Positions 1 to 8,178 of a stretch of 40,142 nt of DNA are shown piece after piece. Within the stretch, counting starts at the first letter, position 1. Each line of letters begins with the position of its first letter. The notes under the pieces are model-generated. The model did not search any database. It had not been told where the DNA came from and was given only the letters and a program-made list of their open reading frames with translations. The translations under genes were made by a program, and so were the position numbers. The DNA comes from Pedobacter borealis DSM 19626 (GTDB taxonomy: Bacteria; Bacteroidota; Bacteroidia; Sphingobacteriales; Sphingobacteriaceae), in the NCBI RefSeq assembly GCF_000708285.2, contig NZ_JAUG01000041.1:1-40142 (forward strand), read 5' to 3'.

Positions 1-110
1 ATTTAATAATCGAACTCAGGTTTTTAGCAACAGAAATTGCCCCTTTTTACTCCTTAAGTAACAATTCGATTATTATTTGATTCGCATAATTTTTGATTTG
101 AACCGAATAC

Positions 111-152
111 TTTGATATAACGATCATAATTTACATTTGCAGTGTAAATTAT
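111..152 (+). promoter_or_regulatory. Efflux operon promoter overlapped by a perfect palindrome (operator candidate)
   Basis: A Bacteroidota-type promoter: -33 TTTG at 111-114, 17-nt spacer, -7 element TACATTTG (TAnnTTTG) at 132-139. A perfect inverted repeat, ATAATTTACA at 126-135 and TGTAAATTAT at 143-152 with a 7-nt spacer, covers the -7 element and the expected transcription start just upstream of the ATG at 158. A protein bound here would block initiation, so repression is the simplest reading. No obvious TetR-type gene lies in the window. Confidence 0.7.
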
Positions 153-157
153 ACACT

Positions 158-1549
158 ATGTCTCGTACATCTTTATTTTATTTTTCGTTATTATTATTTA
201 TCAGTCTATCCATCGGTGTAAGTGCACAAACGCTTAGCCTTAAACAAGCTGTTAACACCGCATTAAACAATTATGGCACCATTAAGGCCAAAGATAATTA
301 TGCCAATGCATCAAAATCATCTATCCAACAGGCCAAAAGAGAATATCTACCGAACTTCAGCTTAAGTGCCCAACAAGATTATGGTACCATTAACGGCCAA
401 AACGGACCGCAATATGGTCTTGGTGGTTTGGGAACGGCTTCATCTGGTCCTTCCTTAGACAAACAAAACTGGAATGCTGCATTTGGCGGGCTCTATCTGG
501 CTAATGTAAACTGGGATTTCTTCACTTTTGGAAAAATCAGGGAACGCATTAAAATTGCCGATGCCGCTTACCAAAGGGACAAAAATGACCTGGAACAGGA
601 GAAATTCCAGCAGGAAATCCGTGTTTCTGCAGCATATTTAAATCTGCTGGCCGCACAAAGGTTAAGCAAATCGCAACAGAAAAATCTCGATCGCGCTATT
701 ACCTTTAAAAATACGGCCATCATCAGGGCTAAAAACGGATTAATTGCGGGAGTAGATTCTTCTTTCGCAAAAGCCGAAGTTTCCAATGCAAAAATCGCTT
801 TAACAAAAGCTAAAGATTTAGAGCAGGAACAGGCCAACCGTTTGGGTGTGTTAATGGGATTGACCGCAACCTCATACAAGTTAGATACCACTTCAATTAC
901 GCGTATCCCTGGCAACCTGCTGGCAGATACAGTGATCAAAAGCTCACATCCACTATTAAAGTTTTACCAAAACCGTGTTGATGTTAGCCAGCAACAGGTT
1001 AATTATTTCAAAAAATTATACTACCCTACGTTTAGCTTATTCGGTGTAATGCAGGGCCGTGGTTCGGGTTTCAGCTCAGGTTATGCCTTAGATCAGGCTG
1101 CTTATTCTACCAGTTATGCTGATGGTATAAACCCTACCCGTGGAAACTATTTGATTGGCATAGGAATGACCTGGAACCTGTCAACCTTACTTAAAAACCG
1201 CCCGCAGGTACGTGCACAGGAATACATTAGCCAGGGTTTAAAGGAAGAATATAATCTGGTTGATCAGCAACTAAAAGCACAATTGGCACTTGCAGAAACT
1301 AAACTAACCAACGCTTTGGCCAATTACAGAGAAGCACCTATTCAGGTAAAAGCAGCATCTGATGCTTATCTGCAGAAAAATACGCTCTACAAAAACGGAC
1401 TTACCACGTTAGTAGATCTTACACAGGCGCTGTTTACCTTAAACCGTGCCGAAACCGATCGGGATATTGCCTTTACCAATGTTTGGCAGGCCTTATTGCT
1501 AAAATCGGCAGCACTTGGCAATTACGACATATTTATCAACGAATTTTAA
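158..1549 (+). CDS. TolC-family outer-membrane efflux protein
   Basis: Outer-membrane channel of a tripartite efflux pump; 463 aa from the ATG at 158. I chose this start because it gives a clean signal peptide (MSRTSLFYFSLLLFISLSIG, cleavage near VSA-QT), whereas the longer TTG start at 137 lies inside the promoter palindrome. The body has the two long alpha-helical, Gln/Ala/Lys-rich repeats of the family (about residues 25-230 and 250-455), ending in the familiar YxxGLTTLVDLTQALFTLNRAETD stretch of the last helix. It is the first gene of an operon with the RND pump 13 bp downstream and the adaptor after that. The substrate cannot be deduced. Confidence 0.93.
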   Translation: MSRTSLFYFSLLLFISLSIGVSAQTLSLKQAVNTALNNYGTIKAKDNYANASKSSIQQAKREYLPNFSLSAQQDYGTINGQNGPQYGLGGLGTASSGPSLDKQNWNAAFGGLYLANVNWDFFTFGKIRERIKIADAAYQRDKNDLEQEKFQQEIRVSAAYLNLLAAQRLSKSQQKNLDRAITFKNTAIIRAKNGLIAGVDSSFAKAEVSNAKIALTKAKDLEQEQANRLGVLMGLTATSYKLDTTSITRIPGNLLADTVIKSSHPLLKFYQNRVDVSQQQVNYFKKLYYPTFSLFGVMQGRGSGFSSGYALDQAAYSTSYADGINPTRGNYLIGIGMTWNLSTLLKNRPQVRAQEYISQGLKEEYNLVDQQLKAQLALAETKLTNALANYREAPIQVKAASDAYLQKNTLYKNGLTTLVDLTQALFTLNRAETDRDIAFTNVWQALLLKSAALGNYDIFINEF

Positions 1550-1562
1550 TCTGGCTATATAA

Positions 1563-4500
1563 ATGAATTTAATACGTTTCGCACTCCGCAAGCCCATATC
1601 CATCTTAGTTTTAGTAGCTGGATTGTTCTTTTTCGGTATTGGGGCCATCAATCAGATCAAGGTTGATATTCTTCCGCAGATGAACCTTCCGGTGATTTAT
1701 ATTGCGCACCCCTTTGGTGGTTACACACCCGACCAAATGGAGGCTTATTTTGGTAAACAGTACGTTAATATCTTGCTTTTTGCAAACGGTATTAAAAGTA
1801 TCGAAACCAAAAATACGCAGGGTTTAATGCTAATGAAGCTAACCTACTACGAGGGCACCAACATGGCCCAGGCGGCGGCAGAACTAAGTGCGCTATCTAC
1901 TAGGGCGCAAGCTATTTTCCCGCCAGGTTCGCAACCACCGTTCGTGATCCGTTTTGATGCTTCATCGCTTCCTGTTGGACAATTGGTATTAAGCAGCCCT
2001 ATCCGCACCAACAATGAATTGCAGGATCTGGCCAATACTTACGTGCGTCCTAGCTTTTCAGCTATACCAGGTTTGCTCTCTCCTGCCCCTTTTGGTGGTA
2101 GTCCAAGAACAATAGAAATCAATGTGAATCCGTCACTTTTGCGTTCACATAACCTAACGGTAGACCAAGTGGTTGAAGCCATCAGGCTAAATAACCAAAC
2201 CGCACCTTCAGGAAATGTGAGGATAGGCGATAAAAACTATATCACACCAACCAATTATACCATTAAAAAGGTTAAAGATTTTGAAAACATTCCCTTATTT
2301 AAAGGCAGCGTGCAAAATTTACAGCTCCGCGATGTAGCAACCGTTAAAGATGGAGCCGATTTAGTAGCTGGTTATGCCTTAATCAACGGTAAACGCTCGG
2401 TGTATTTAAGTATCGCTAAATCTGGAGATGCCTCTACCTGGGATGTGGTTAAAAACTTAAAGAAAAACCTACCGAACATCCAAAATACCTTACCGGAAGA
2501 TGTTAAGCTTTCTTACGAGTTCGACCAGTCTGTTTATGTAATCAACGCCGTAAAAAGTCTGATCAGTGAGGGCGCAATCGGTGCGATATTAACAGGTTTG
2601 ATGGTTTTACTTTTCCTGGGCGATAAACGTGCAGCATTGATTGTAATCCTCACCATTCCAACCTCTATTATTGCGGGTGTTTTGTTCCTGAAATTATTCG
2701 GACAAACGATCAATATCATGACGCTGAGCGGATTGGCTTTAGCCATTGGTATTCTGGTAGATGAATCGACGGTAACGATAGAAAACATCCACCAGCATTT
2801 TGATATGGGCAAACCCAAGGCCGTGGCCATTTGGGATGCCTGTAAGGAAATCGCCTTCCCAAAACTGTTAATCCTGTTTTGTATCCTTGCCGTATTTGCA
2901 CCTGCCTTTACCATGACAGGGATTCCAGGAGCATTATTCTTACCCTTGGCATTGGCAATCGGCTTTTCGATGGTGGTTTCATTCCTGTTATCGCAAACTT
3001 TTGTACCCATTATGGCCAACTGGCTAATGGTTGCACACCCAAAAAAAGGCTGTGAACATCACCCAGGCATTACACAGGATGAAGCTGATTTTGCCGCAAC
3101 TGGCATTGCACTCGAGTCGGAAAAAGATACCTTGAACCAAAAAAGAGTACTGGTTGAACGAGAAGATTTTAGTGGCAATGGCAAAATTGGTTTCTTCGAT
3201 AAATTCCGGAACCGTTTTATGCGTTTCCTTGATCGGATACTGCCTTACCGAAAATCTGTTGTTTTGGTTTATTTGGTGGTAATTATTGGTTTAGCAGCAT
3301 TATTACTGGCTAATATTGGTCGCGATGTTTTGCCAAGAGTTAACTCAAGTCAGTTTCAGTTGCGTTTACGTGCACCTGATGGAACACGTTTAGAACGTAC
3401 CGAAGAAAAAGCAAATGTGGTTTTGGCTGAGCTGAAAAAAATGGTCGGAGAAGAGCATATGGGCATTTCTTCTGTTTATGTTGGTCAACACCCTGCCCAG
3501 TTTTCGGTGAACCCCATCTACCAGTTTATGGCAGGTCCGCACGAAGCTGTTTTCCAGGTAAGTTTAAAAGACTTTGAGGAAGATATGGACGATTTTAAGG
3601 ATCAGTTCAGGGAGAAAATCAAAAAAGTTCTGCCTGATGTTAAACTTTCTTTCGAGCCGATTGAGCTAACGGATAAGGTTTTGAGCCAAGGCTCTCCTAC
3701 CCCTGTTGAAGTACGTATTGCAGGCAAAAACAAAAAGCTGAATGAAAAGTATGCCAATAAAATCCTCGCAGAACTGAAGGAAATCCCTTACATGCGCGAT
3801 GTTCAGCTCGCACAGCCCATTAAATATCCATCATTAAATATCGATATCGACAGGACTCGTGCAGCGCAGATTGGGGTGGATATGGCCGATATTTCGAGAT
3901 CATTGATTGCCTCAACTTCATCATCACGTTATACGGACAAAAATATCTGGTTAGATGAAAAAGCGGCTTTGCCTTATAGTGTTCAGGTTCAGGTACCACT
4001 TAACCAAATGACCAGTAAAGATGATATTGGAGAAATTCCGTTATTGAAAAATTCGGCACGACCAGTTTTGAGCGATGTGGCAAAAATTACTGCTGATACC
4101 ACGGCTGGCGAAAACGATAACATTGGTGCTATGCCTTTCCTATCGGTAACGGCGAACCTTTACCATATGGATCTGGGTACAGCATCAAAAGATGTAGAAA
4201 AAGCCATCAAAGACGTTGGCGAACTGCCAAGGGGGTTAAATGTTACCGCCATCGGTTTAAGTAGAGTGTTAACTGATACTTTAGACAGCTTACAATCTGG
4301 CTTATTTGTGGCCATTGTGGTAATTTTCCTGATGCTGGCAGCCAATTTCCAGTCTTTTAAAGTTCCATTGGTTATCTTAGCCACTGTACCAGCAGTTATT
4401 TTAGGTTCACTATTGTTATTAACCATTACCGGATCAACCTTAAACCTGCAATCTTATATGGGGATTATCATGTCGGTCGGGGTATCTATCGCCAATGCGG

Positions 4501-4847
4501 TATTGCTCATCACCAATGCAGAGCAACTAAGAAAGCACAATGAAAATGCACTCGAATCGGCACGCGAAGCTGCAGCATTGCGTTTGCGCCCAATTATCAT
4601 GACGAGTATTGCGATGATTGCGGGTATGTTGCCAATGGCCATCGGTCATGGTGAAGGTGGTGGAGCGGTTTCGCCACTAGGCAGAGCCCTTATTGGTGGC
4701 TTACTGGCTTCAACATTCGCCGTACTCATTATATTGCCATTGGTATTTGCATGGGTTCAGGGAAAACAGACTACCAATTCGATGTCGCTTGATCCGGAAG
4801 ACGAAGAAAGCATCCATTACATTAAAGGTTTACAAGAAAAAGAATAA
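1563..4847 (+). CDS. RND-family efflux pump, inner-membrane permease
   Basis: Proton-driven inner-membrane exporter of the AcrB/HAE-like superfamily; 1094 aa, normal length for an RND pump. The N-terminus (RKPISILVLVAGLFFFGIGA) is TM1, followed by a periplasmic porter half, TM2-6, a hydrophilic linker around residues 495-550 with a Cys/His patch (GCEHHPG), a second porter half and TM8-12. In TM4 the usual VDD pair is V399-D400-E401. In TM10 the segment GVSIANAVLL has Ala977 where AcrB has the proton-relay Lys940, so the relay differs from the classical one. It lies between the TolC and adaptor genes, in the order TolC-pump-adaptor; most such operons place the adaptor first. Substrate unknown. 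Confidence 0.93.
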   Translation: MNLIRFALRKPISILVLVAGLFFFGIGAINQIKVDILPQMNLPVIYIAHPFGGYTPDQMEAYFGKQYVNILLFANGIKSIETKNTQGLMLMKLTYYEGTNMAQAAAELSALSTRAQAIFPPGSQPPFVIRFDASSLPVGQLVLSSPIRTNNELQDLANTYVRPSFSAIPGLLSPAPFGGSPRTIEINVNPSLLRSHNLTVDQVVEAIRLNNQTAPSGNVRIGDKNYITPTNYTIKKVKDFENIPLFKGSVQNLQLRDVATVKDGADLVAGYALINGKRSVYLSIAKSGDASTWDVVKNLKKNLPNIQNTLPEDVKLSYEFDQSVYVINAVKSLISEGAIGAILTGLMVLLFLGDKRAALIVILTIPTSIIAGVLFLKLFGQTINIMTLSGLALAIGILVDESTVTIENIHQHFDMGKPKAVAIWDACKEIAFPKLLILFCILAVFAPAFTMTGIPGALFLPLALAIGFSMVVSFLLSQTFVPIMANWLMVAHPKKGCEHHPGITQDEADFAATGIALESEKDTLNQKRVLVEREDFSGNGKIGFFDKFRNRFMRFLDRILPYRKSVVLVYLVVIIGLAALLLANIGRDVLPRVNSSQFQLRLRAPDGTRLERTEEKANVVLAELKKMVGEEHMGISSVYVGQHPAQFSVNPIYQFMAGPHEAVFQVSLKDFEEDMDDFKDQFREKIKKVLPDVKLSFEPIELTDKVLSQGSPTPVEVRIAGKNKKLNEKYANKILAELKEIPYMRDVQLAQPIKYPSLNIDIDRTRAAQIGVDMADISRSLIASTSSSRYTDKNIWLDEKAALPYSVQVQVPLNQMTSKDDIGEIPLLKNSARPVLSDVAKITADTTAGENDNIGAMPFLSVTANLYHMDLGTASKDVEKAIKDVGELPRGLNVTAIGLSRVLTDTLDSLQSGLFVAIVVIFLMLAANFQSFKVPLVILATVPAVILGSLLLLTITGSTLNLQSYMGIIMSVGVSIANAVLLITNAEQLRKHNENALESAREAAALRLRPIIMTSIAMIAGMLPMAIGHGEGGGAVSPLGRALIGGLLASTFAVLIILPLVFAWVQGKQTTNSMSLDPEDEESIHYIKGLQEKE

Positions 4848-4860
4848 ATCATCATCATAA

Positions 4861-5961
4861 ATGAATACGAAGATATTTTCAACAGGATTATTAAGTACAG
4901 GATTTTTAGTGTTAACGGCCATGTATGGCTGTGGGCGCTCCGAATCGAAAGTAACACCCAAGAAAGAAAAAGAAGCAGCTATAGCCACCTTCGATCTTAA
5001 AAAAGAGAAGCTATCCACCAAACTGAGTTTGCCAGGCGAATTAATTGCTTTGCAACAAGTTGATCTATACGCTAAAGTAAGCAGCTTCGTAAAAACCCTA
5101 AAAGTTGATATCGGCTCAGAAGTAAGTAAAGGTCAATTGTTAATGACTTTGGAAGCACCTGAAATGACTTCCCAACTGGCTGCAACACAGTCGCGGATAA
5201 AAGCACAGGAAGCCATTTATACTGCGAGCAAAGCGAATTATAACCGTTTATACGAAACCAGTAAAACCCCTGGAACGATCTCTACAAATGACCTGGACCA
5301 GGCTATGGCAAAAAAAAACGCAGACCTTGCACAACTTGAAGCAGCAAAGGCGGCTTATAAAGAAGTGGGTTCAGTTCAGGATTATTTAGCCATCAGGGCA
5401 CCGTTCAGCGGAATTATTTCAGCCAGAAATGTAAATTTAGGGGCTTATGTTGGTCCGACAGGTAAAGGCTCTGATTTACCTTTATTTACTTTACAGGATC
5501 AGAAAAACCTGCGTTTGGCTGTTTCCATTCCAGAAGTTTATACCGGATATTTAAAAGCTGGCGATGAGATTAGTTTTACCGTTAAATCTTTGCCTAGCCA
5601 GACCTTTAAGGCTAAGGTGAAACGTTTATCAGGCGCTTTAGATTTACGCTTACGTTCTGAACGCATTGAAATGGATGTACCAAATGCTTCGAAGGTTTTA
5701 TTACCGGGTATGGTTGCTGAAGTGAACATTCCGCTTCCGGCCAATGCCAGCACCTTTATCATTTCCAAAAAAGCTTTATTGGATACCAGCGAAGGATTAT
5801 TCGTGTTAAAAGTAGCCGATAACAAAGCGGTTAAAGTGGGTGTAAAAAAAGGCCGTGAAACCGACGATAAGGTAGAAGTTTTCGGCGATTTAGCAGAAGG
5901 TGACAAATTAGTGGCAGAACCGACCGAGGAAATGCACGAAGGAATGACGATTAAACAGTAA
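4861..5961 (+). CDS. RND efflux periplasmic adaptor (HlyD/AcrA family) lipoprotein
   Basis: Membrane-fusion protein linking the RND pump to the TolC channel; 366 aa. The N-terminus is a lipoprotein-type signal with a candidate lipobox cysteine at C24 (AMYGC). Next come a beta-barrel/lipoyl half-motif (LYAKVSSFVKTLKVDIGSEV), an alpha hairpin (about 95-165), the second lipoyl half (IRAPFSGIISARNVNLGAYV), a beta-barrel (about 215-285) and a membrane-proximal domain ending at the C-terminus. It starts 13 bp after the pump gene and is followed 26 bp later by the AraC regulator, so all four genes are probably co-transcribed. Confidence 0.92.
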   Translation: MNTKIFSTGLLSTGFLVLTAMYGCGRSESKVTPKKEKEAAIATFDLKKEKLSTKLSLPGELIALQQVDLYAKVSSFVKTLKVDIGSEVSKGQLLMTLEAPEMTSQLAATQSRIKAQEAIYTASKANYNRLYETSKTPGTISTNDLDQAMAKKNADLAQLEAAKAAYKEVGSVQDYLAIRAPFSGIISARNVNLGAYVGPTGKGSDLPLFTLQDQKNLRLAVSIPEVYTGYLKAGDEISFTVKSLPSQTFKAKVKRLSGALDLRLRSERIEMDVPNASKVLLPGMVAEVNIPLPANASTFIISKKALLDTSEGLFVLKVADNKAVKVGVKKGRETDDKVEVFGDLAEGDKLVAEPTEEMHEGMTIKQ

Positions 5962-5987
5962 CTTTACTTGTATTAAGCACTTAAAAT

Positions 5988-6929
5988 ATGTTATCAAAAA
6001 ATCAAGAGCTTTCTACCCTTCAAAAAAAGGAAACATTAGAGGATTTTTACAATAAATTAAAAATCACAAGGCCTGAAATTCCTACGCCAAGTTTAGGAAT
6101 GATCAATGATATCGGGCACTTTAATGTTTTTAACAGAACTACTGTTTGCAGCAACGTACCATCTGTTTTCAGCCGCAGAGATTTTTATAAGATTTCGCTG
6201 ATCATAGGCAATGGGATTTTGCATTATCCTGATGCGCAGATTGAAATTAAAGGACGGGCATTACTGTTTACCAATCCGAATATTCCATATTCATGGGAAA
6301 GTACTTCGCCAAAACCTGCTGGTTTCTTCTGTTTATTTACCGAGAATTTTATCCATAACCGTAACGAAACCCTTCGCGATTCTTTATTGTGGCGCATTAA
6401 TGATAGCCCGGTAATTCATATTAACGAAGAGCAGGAAGTTATCTTAACAGATATCTTTACTAAAATGATGAAAGAAATGGATGGCGATTACATCCATAAA
6501 TACGATCTGTTAAGAAACTATGTGCAACTTATTGTTCATGAAGCACTAAAGGTTAAACCTCAGGATGTTGTTTTTAAACAGAATAATGCATCGGCGCGTT
6601 TAACTTCATTGTTTATCGAATTATTGGAAAGGCAGTTCCCCATTGGTTCTACAGAACATATTTTGGAGTTGAAAACAGCCCACGATTTCGCCTTCCGCTT
6701 GTTAGTGCATGTAAATCACTTAAACCATGCGGTAAAAGAAGTAACGGGCAAAACCACTTCTGAGCACATTTCGAGAAGGATAGCAACCGAAGCGGTGGCC
6801 TTGCTGAAACATACCGAATGGAATATTGCACAGATCGCTTATTGTTTGGGTTTCGAGTACCCCGCAAATTTTAATATATTTTTTAAACGTCAGATGCAAT
6901 GCACCCCAAAGGGTTTTAGAGCAAATTGA
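5988..6929 (+). CDS. AraC-family transcriptional regulator
   Basis: DNA-binding regulator of 313 aa. The N-terminal part (about 40-200) is a cupin-like sensor (GNGILHYPDAQIEIKGRALL, FTNPNIPYSWE). The C-terminal two-helix-turn-helix AraC domain (about 215-313) carries the second HTH signature NIAQIAYCLGFEYPANFNIF followed by FKRQMQCTPKGFR. It is the last gene of the efflux operon and directly precedes an intrinsic terminator, so it probably controls this pump or a detoxification response, but its effector is unknown. AraC proteins normally bind direct repeats, so the palindrome at 126-152 may belong to another regulator. Confidence 0.9.
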   Translation: MLSKNQELSTLQKKETLEDFYNKLKITRPEIPTPSLGMINDIGHFNVFNRTTVCSNVPSVFSRRDFYKISLIIGNGILHYPDAQIEIKGRALLFTNPNIPYSWESTSPKPAGFFCLFTENFIHNRNETLRDSLLWRINDSPVIHINEEQEVILTDIFTKMMKEMDGDYIHKYDLLRNYVQLIVHEALKVKPQDVVFKQNNASARLTSLFIELLERQFPIGSTEHILELKTAHDFAFRLLVHVNHLNHAVKEVTGKTTSEHISRRIATEAVALLKHTEWNIAQIAYCLGFEYPANFNIFFKRQMQCTPKGFRAN

Positions 6930-6964
6930 TCATAATCGTATTAAACCTAGTCGTTTAACAAGTG

Positions 6965-7001
6965 AAGCGCCGATCCTGAAATGAGGAAACGGCGCTTTTT
7001 T
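6965..7001 (+). terminator. Intrinsic terminator of the efflux operon
   Basis: A perfect 8-bp GC-rich stem, AAGCGCCG at 6965-6972 and CGGCGCTT at 6990-6997, is followed at once by a T run. It lies 36 bp after the AraC regulator stop codon and is a classic Rho-independent terminator on the plus strand. Confidence 0.9.
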
Positions 7002-7041
7002 ATTGACCAAAACTAAATAATGCGTTATCTCCAATAGTTTC

Positions 7042-7114
7042 GTCATTTCGAGCGGAGCACAGCGAAGTCGAGAAATCTTTTAAAGTTGCTACAAACCAAG
7101 TTCAAAGATTTCTC
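7042..7114. repeat. GTCA/TGAC-superfamily element, subtype GTCATTTCGA (partial)
   Basis: Starts GTCATTTCGAGCGG and contains the inner inverted repeat GAGAAATCTTT (7070-7080) / AAAGATTTCTC (7104-7114). The outer right end (TCGAAATGAC) is missing. It lies between the convergent AraC-regulator and oxygenase genes. A 48-bp segment (7106-7153) recurs at 7270-7317 with two mismatches, so this gap has been partly duplicated. Confidence 0.8.
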
Positions 7115-7139
7115 ATAGAATTTTTCAATCCAATCATCC

Positions 7140-7258
7140 GTCATTTCGAGCGGAGCGCAGCGCAGTCGAGAAATCTTTTAAAGATGCTTTAAAGCTATGG
7201 ACACAGATTTCTCCATTACGCTACCGATGAAAAATCGGTGAGCTTCAGTCGAAATGAC
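7140..7258. repeat. GTCA/TGAC-superfamily element, subtype GTCATTTCGA (complete)
   Basis: Outer inverted repeat GTCATTTCGA (7140-7149) / TCGAAATGAC (7249-7258) with an inner pair built from AGAAATCT and AGATTTCT, giving a nested hairpin of about 120 bp. The same design is seen at 27446-27570. It lies in a convergent intergenic region and has no coding potential. Confidence 0.85.
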
Positions 7259-7269
7259 GATACCCCTAG

Positions 7270-7317
7270 AGATTTCTCATAGAATTTTTCAATCCAATTA
7301 TCCGTCAATTCGAGCGG
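7270..7317. repeat. 48-bp direct duplication of 7106-7153
   Basis: The 48 bases match 7106-7153 at 46 positions, running from AGATTTCTC to CGAGCGG. This indicates a tandem-type duplication that carried the right end of one GTCATTTCGA element and the left end of the next. Confidence 0.85.
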
Positions 7318-7350
7318 CGTGTAGTGAAGCCTGGAATCTATGGAGAGGGT

Positions 7351-7427
7351 CGTCACCCTGAACTTGTTTCAGGGTCTTATCAATAACGCTTTTCAAAAAT
7401 AGATGCTGAAACAAGTTCAGCAAGACG
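7351..7427. repeat. GTCA/TGAC-superfamily element, subtype GTCACCCTGA
   Basis: An imperfect inverted repeat: CGTCACCCTGAACTTGTTTC at 7351-7370 faces GAAACAAGTTCAGCAAGACG at 7408-7427. It is positioned 48 bp beyond the 3' end of the oxygenase gene and could fold as a long 3' hairpin. Confidence 0.8.
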
Positions 7428-7475
7428 CATCTTATAAGGGATGATCAAACAGTTGCTCGATATTGAAGATTAAAT

Positions 7476-8069
7476 TTAACCGATCTTTAACCAGCCTGTA
7501 ATACTCATCCTTTGTTTATTGGTAAGCAATACCTCGTGTGCCAGGTCTGAACTTTTAAAGAAAACACTTTTACCGTTATTGGGAGAGATATGCTGTTCCT
7601 CCTCCACATGATAAATACGTAGCTCTCCCCCATCTTCTATTTTCCAATCGCTGTTCAGGTACATAATCATCGAATATTGTCTGCTTCCGTTGTTCTGAAA
7701 CTGATCGATATGTTTTTTGTAGAACGTGCCCGATTCGTAAAGTGTATAATGAAATTCGTATCCGGTGATACCCGTATAACAGGTACGGTTTAAATAAACC
7801 ACAAATTCGTCCATCAGATCGAAGAAATCATTTTCATATTGGTTATTATGCTTTCTGTCTAACCAGTAAATCACATCGCTTCTAATCAACTTGTTTTGAT
7901 TCACAACCGTATCGTTACCCACGCCAGCATTTAAAAGTTTTTTATTTTCAAATAACCCGATCAGGTTATCTTTAAGATGAGCCGCTAAAGAAACACTTAA
8001 AAAGTTTTCGGCAATGCCCACTTTATCTTCGATAAAACTATCGATAAGGCAATCAAATATTTTTTCCAA
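7476..8069 (-). CDS. 2OG-Fe(II) oxygenase (prolyl-4-hydroxylase/SM-20-like)
   Basis: Predicted iron- and 2-oxoglutarate-dependent dioxygenase, 197 aa. The iron-binding triad is visible as H120-x-D122 (KKHIDQF) and H178 (SDLAHEV), and R187 (KQRMSITGW) is positioned to bind 2-oxoglutarate. Between them lies the usual beta-strand segment YSMIMYLNSDW ... DGGELRIY. This is the size and motif layout of the EGL-9/SM-20 prolyl hydroxylase-like group; the substrate cannot be told. The only start that keeps the N-terminus is TTG at 8069, because an in-frame TAA lies 10-12 bases further upstream and the next ATG is deep inside the domain. It is divergent from the kinase-like gene at 8179. Confidence 0.85.
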   Translation of the reverse strand: MEKIFDCLIDSFIEDKVGIAENFLSVSLAAHLKDNLIGLFENKKLLNAGVGNDTVVNQNKLIRSDVIYWLDRKHNNQYENDFFDLMDEFVVYLNRTCYTGITGYEFHYTLYESGTFYKKHIDQFQNNGSRQYSMIMYLNSDWKIEDGGELRIYHVEEEQHISPNNGKSVFFKSSDLAHEVLLTNKQRMSITGWLKIG

Positions 8070-8151
8070 CAGATTGTATTAATCTTAAAACGATATGCCT
8101 AAGGAGTGTAAGGTAGTCTTATTTAATGGCGAAGATGTCATTTCTAAAATT

Positions 8152-8159
8152 TATATTTG
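8152..8159 (+). promoter_or_regulatory. -7 promoter element of the APH-fold kinase gene
   Basis: TATATTTG matches TAnnTTTG exactly and lies 19 bp before the ATG at 8179. No convincing -33 TTG is seen at the right spacing, so the promoter may be weak or activated. Confidence 0.5.
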
Positions 8160-8178
8160 AACCCCCAAAGCGCTACTT

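Noticed and set aside
137..157. TTG start giving a longer TolC protein
   Set aside because: It lies within the promoter palindrome and upstream of a normal signal peptide; the ATG at 158 fits better.
2534..3019. 161-aa minus-strand reading frame inside the RND pump gene
   Set aside because: Antisense shadow of a strongly conserved coding region with no recognisable domain or own start context.
7042..7427. CRISPR array, because of repeated units
   Set aside because: Units differ in length, are themselves inverted repeats, lack regular spacers, and no cas gene is present.
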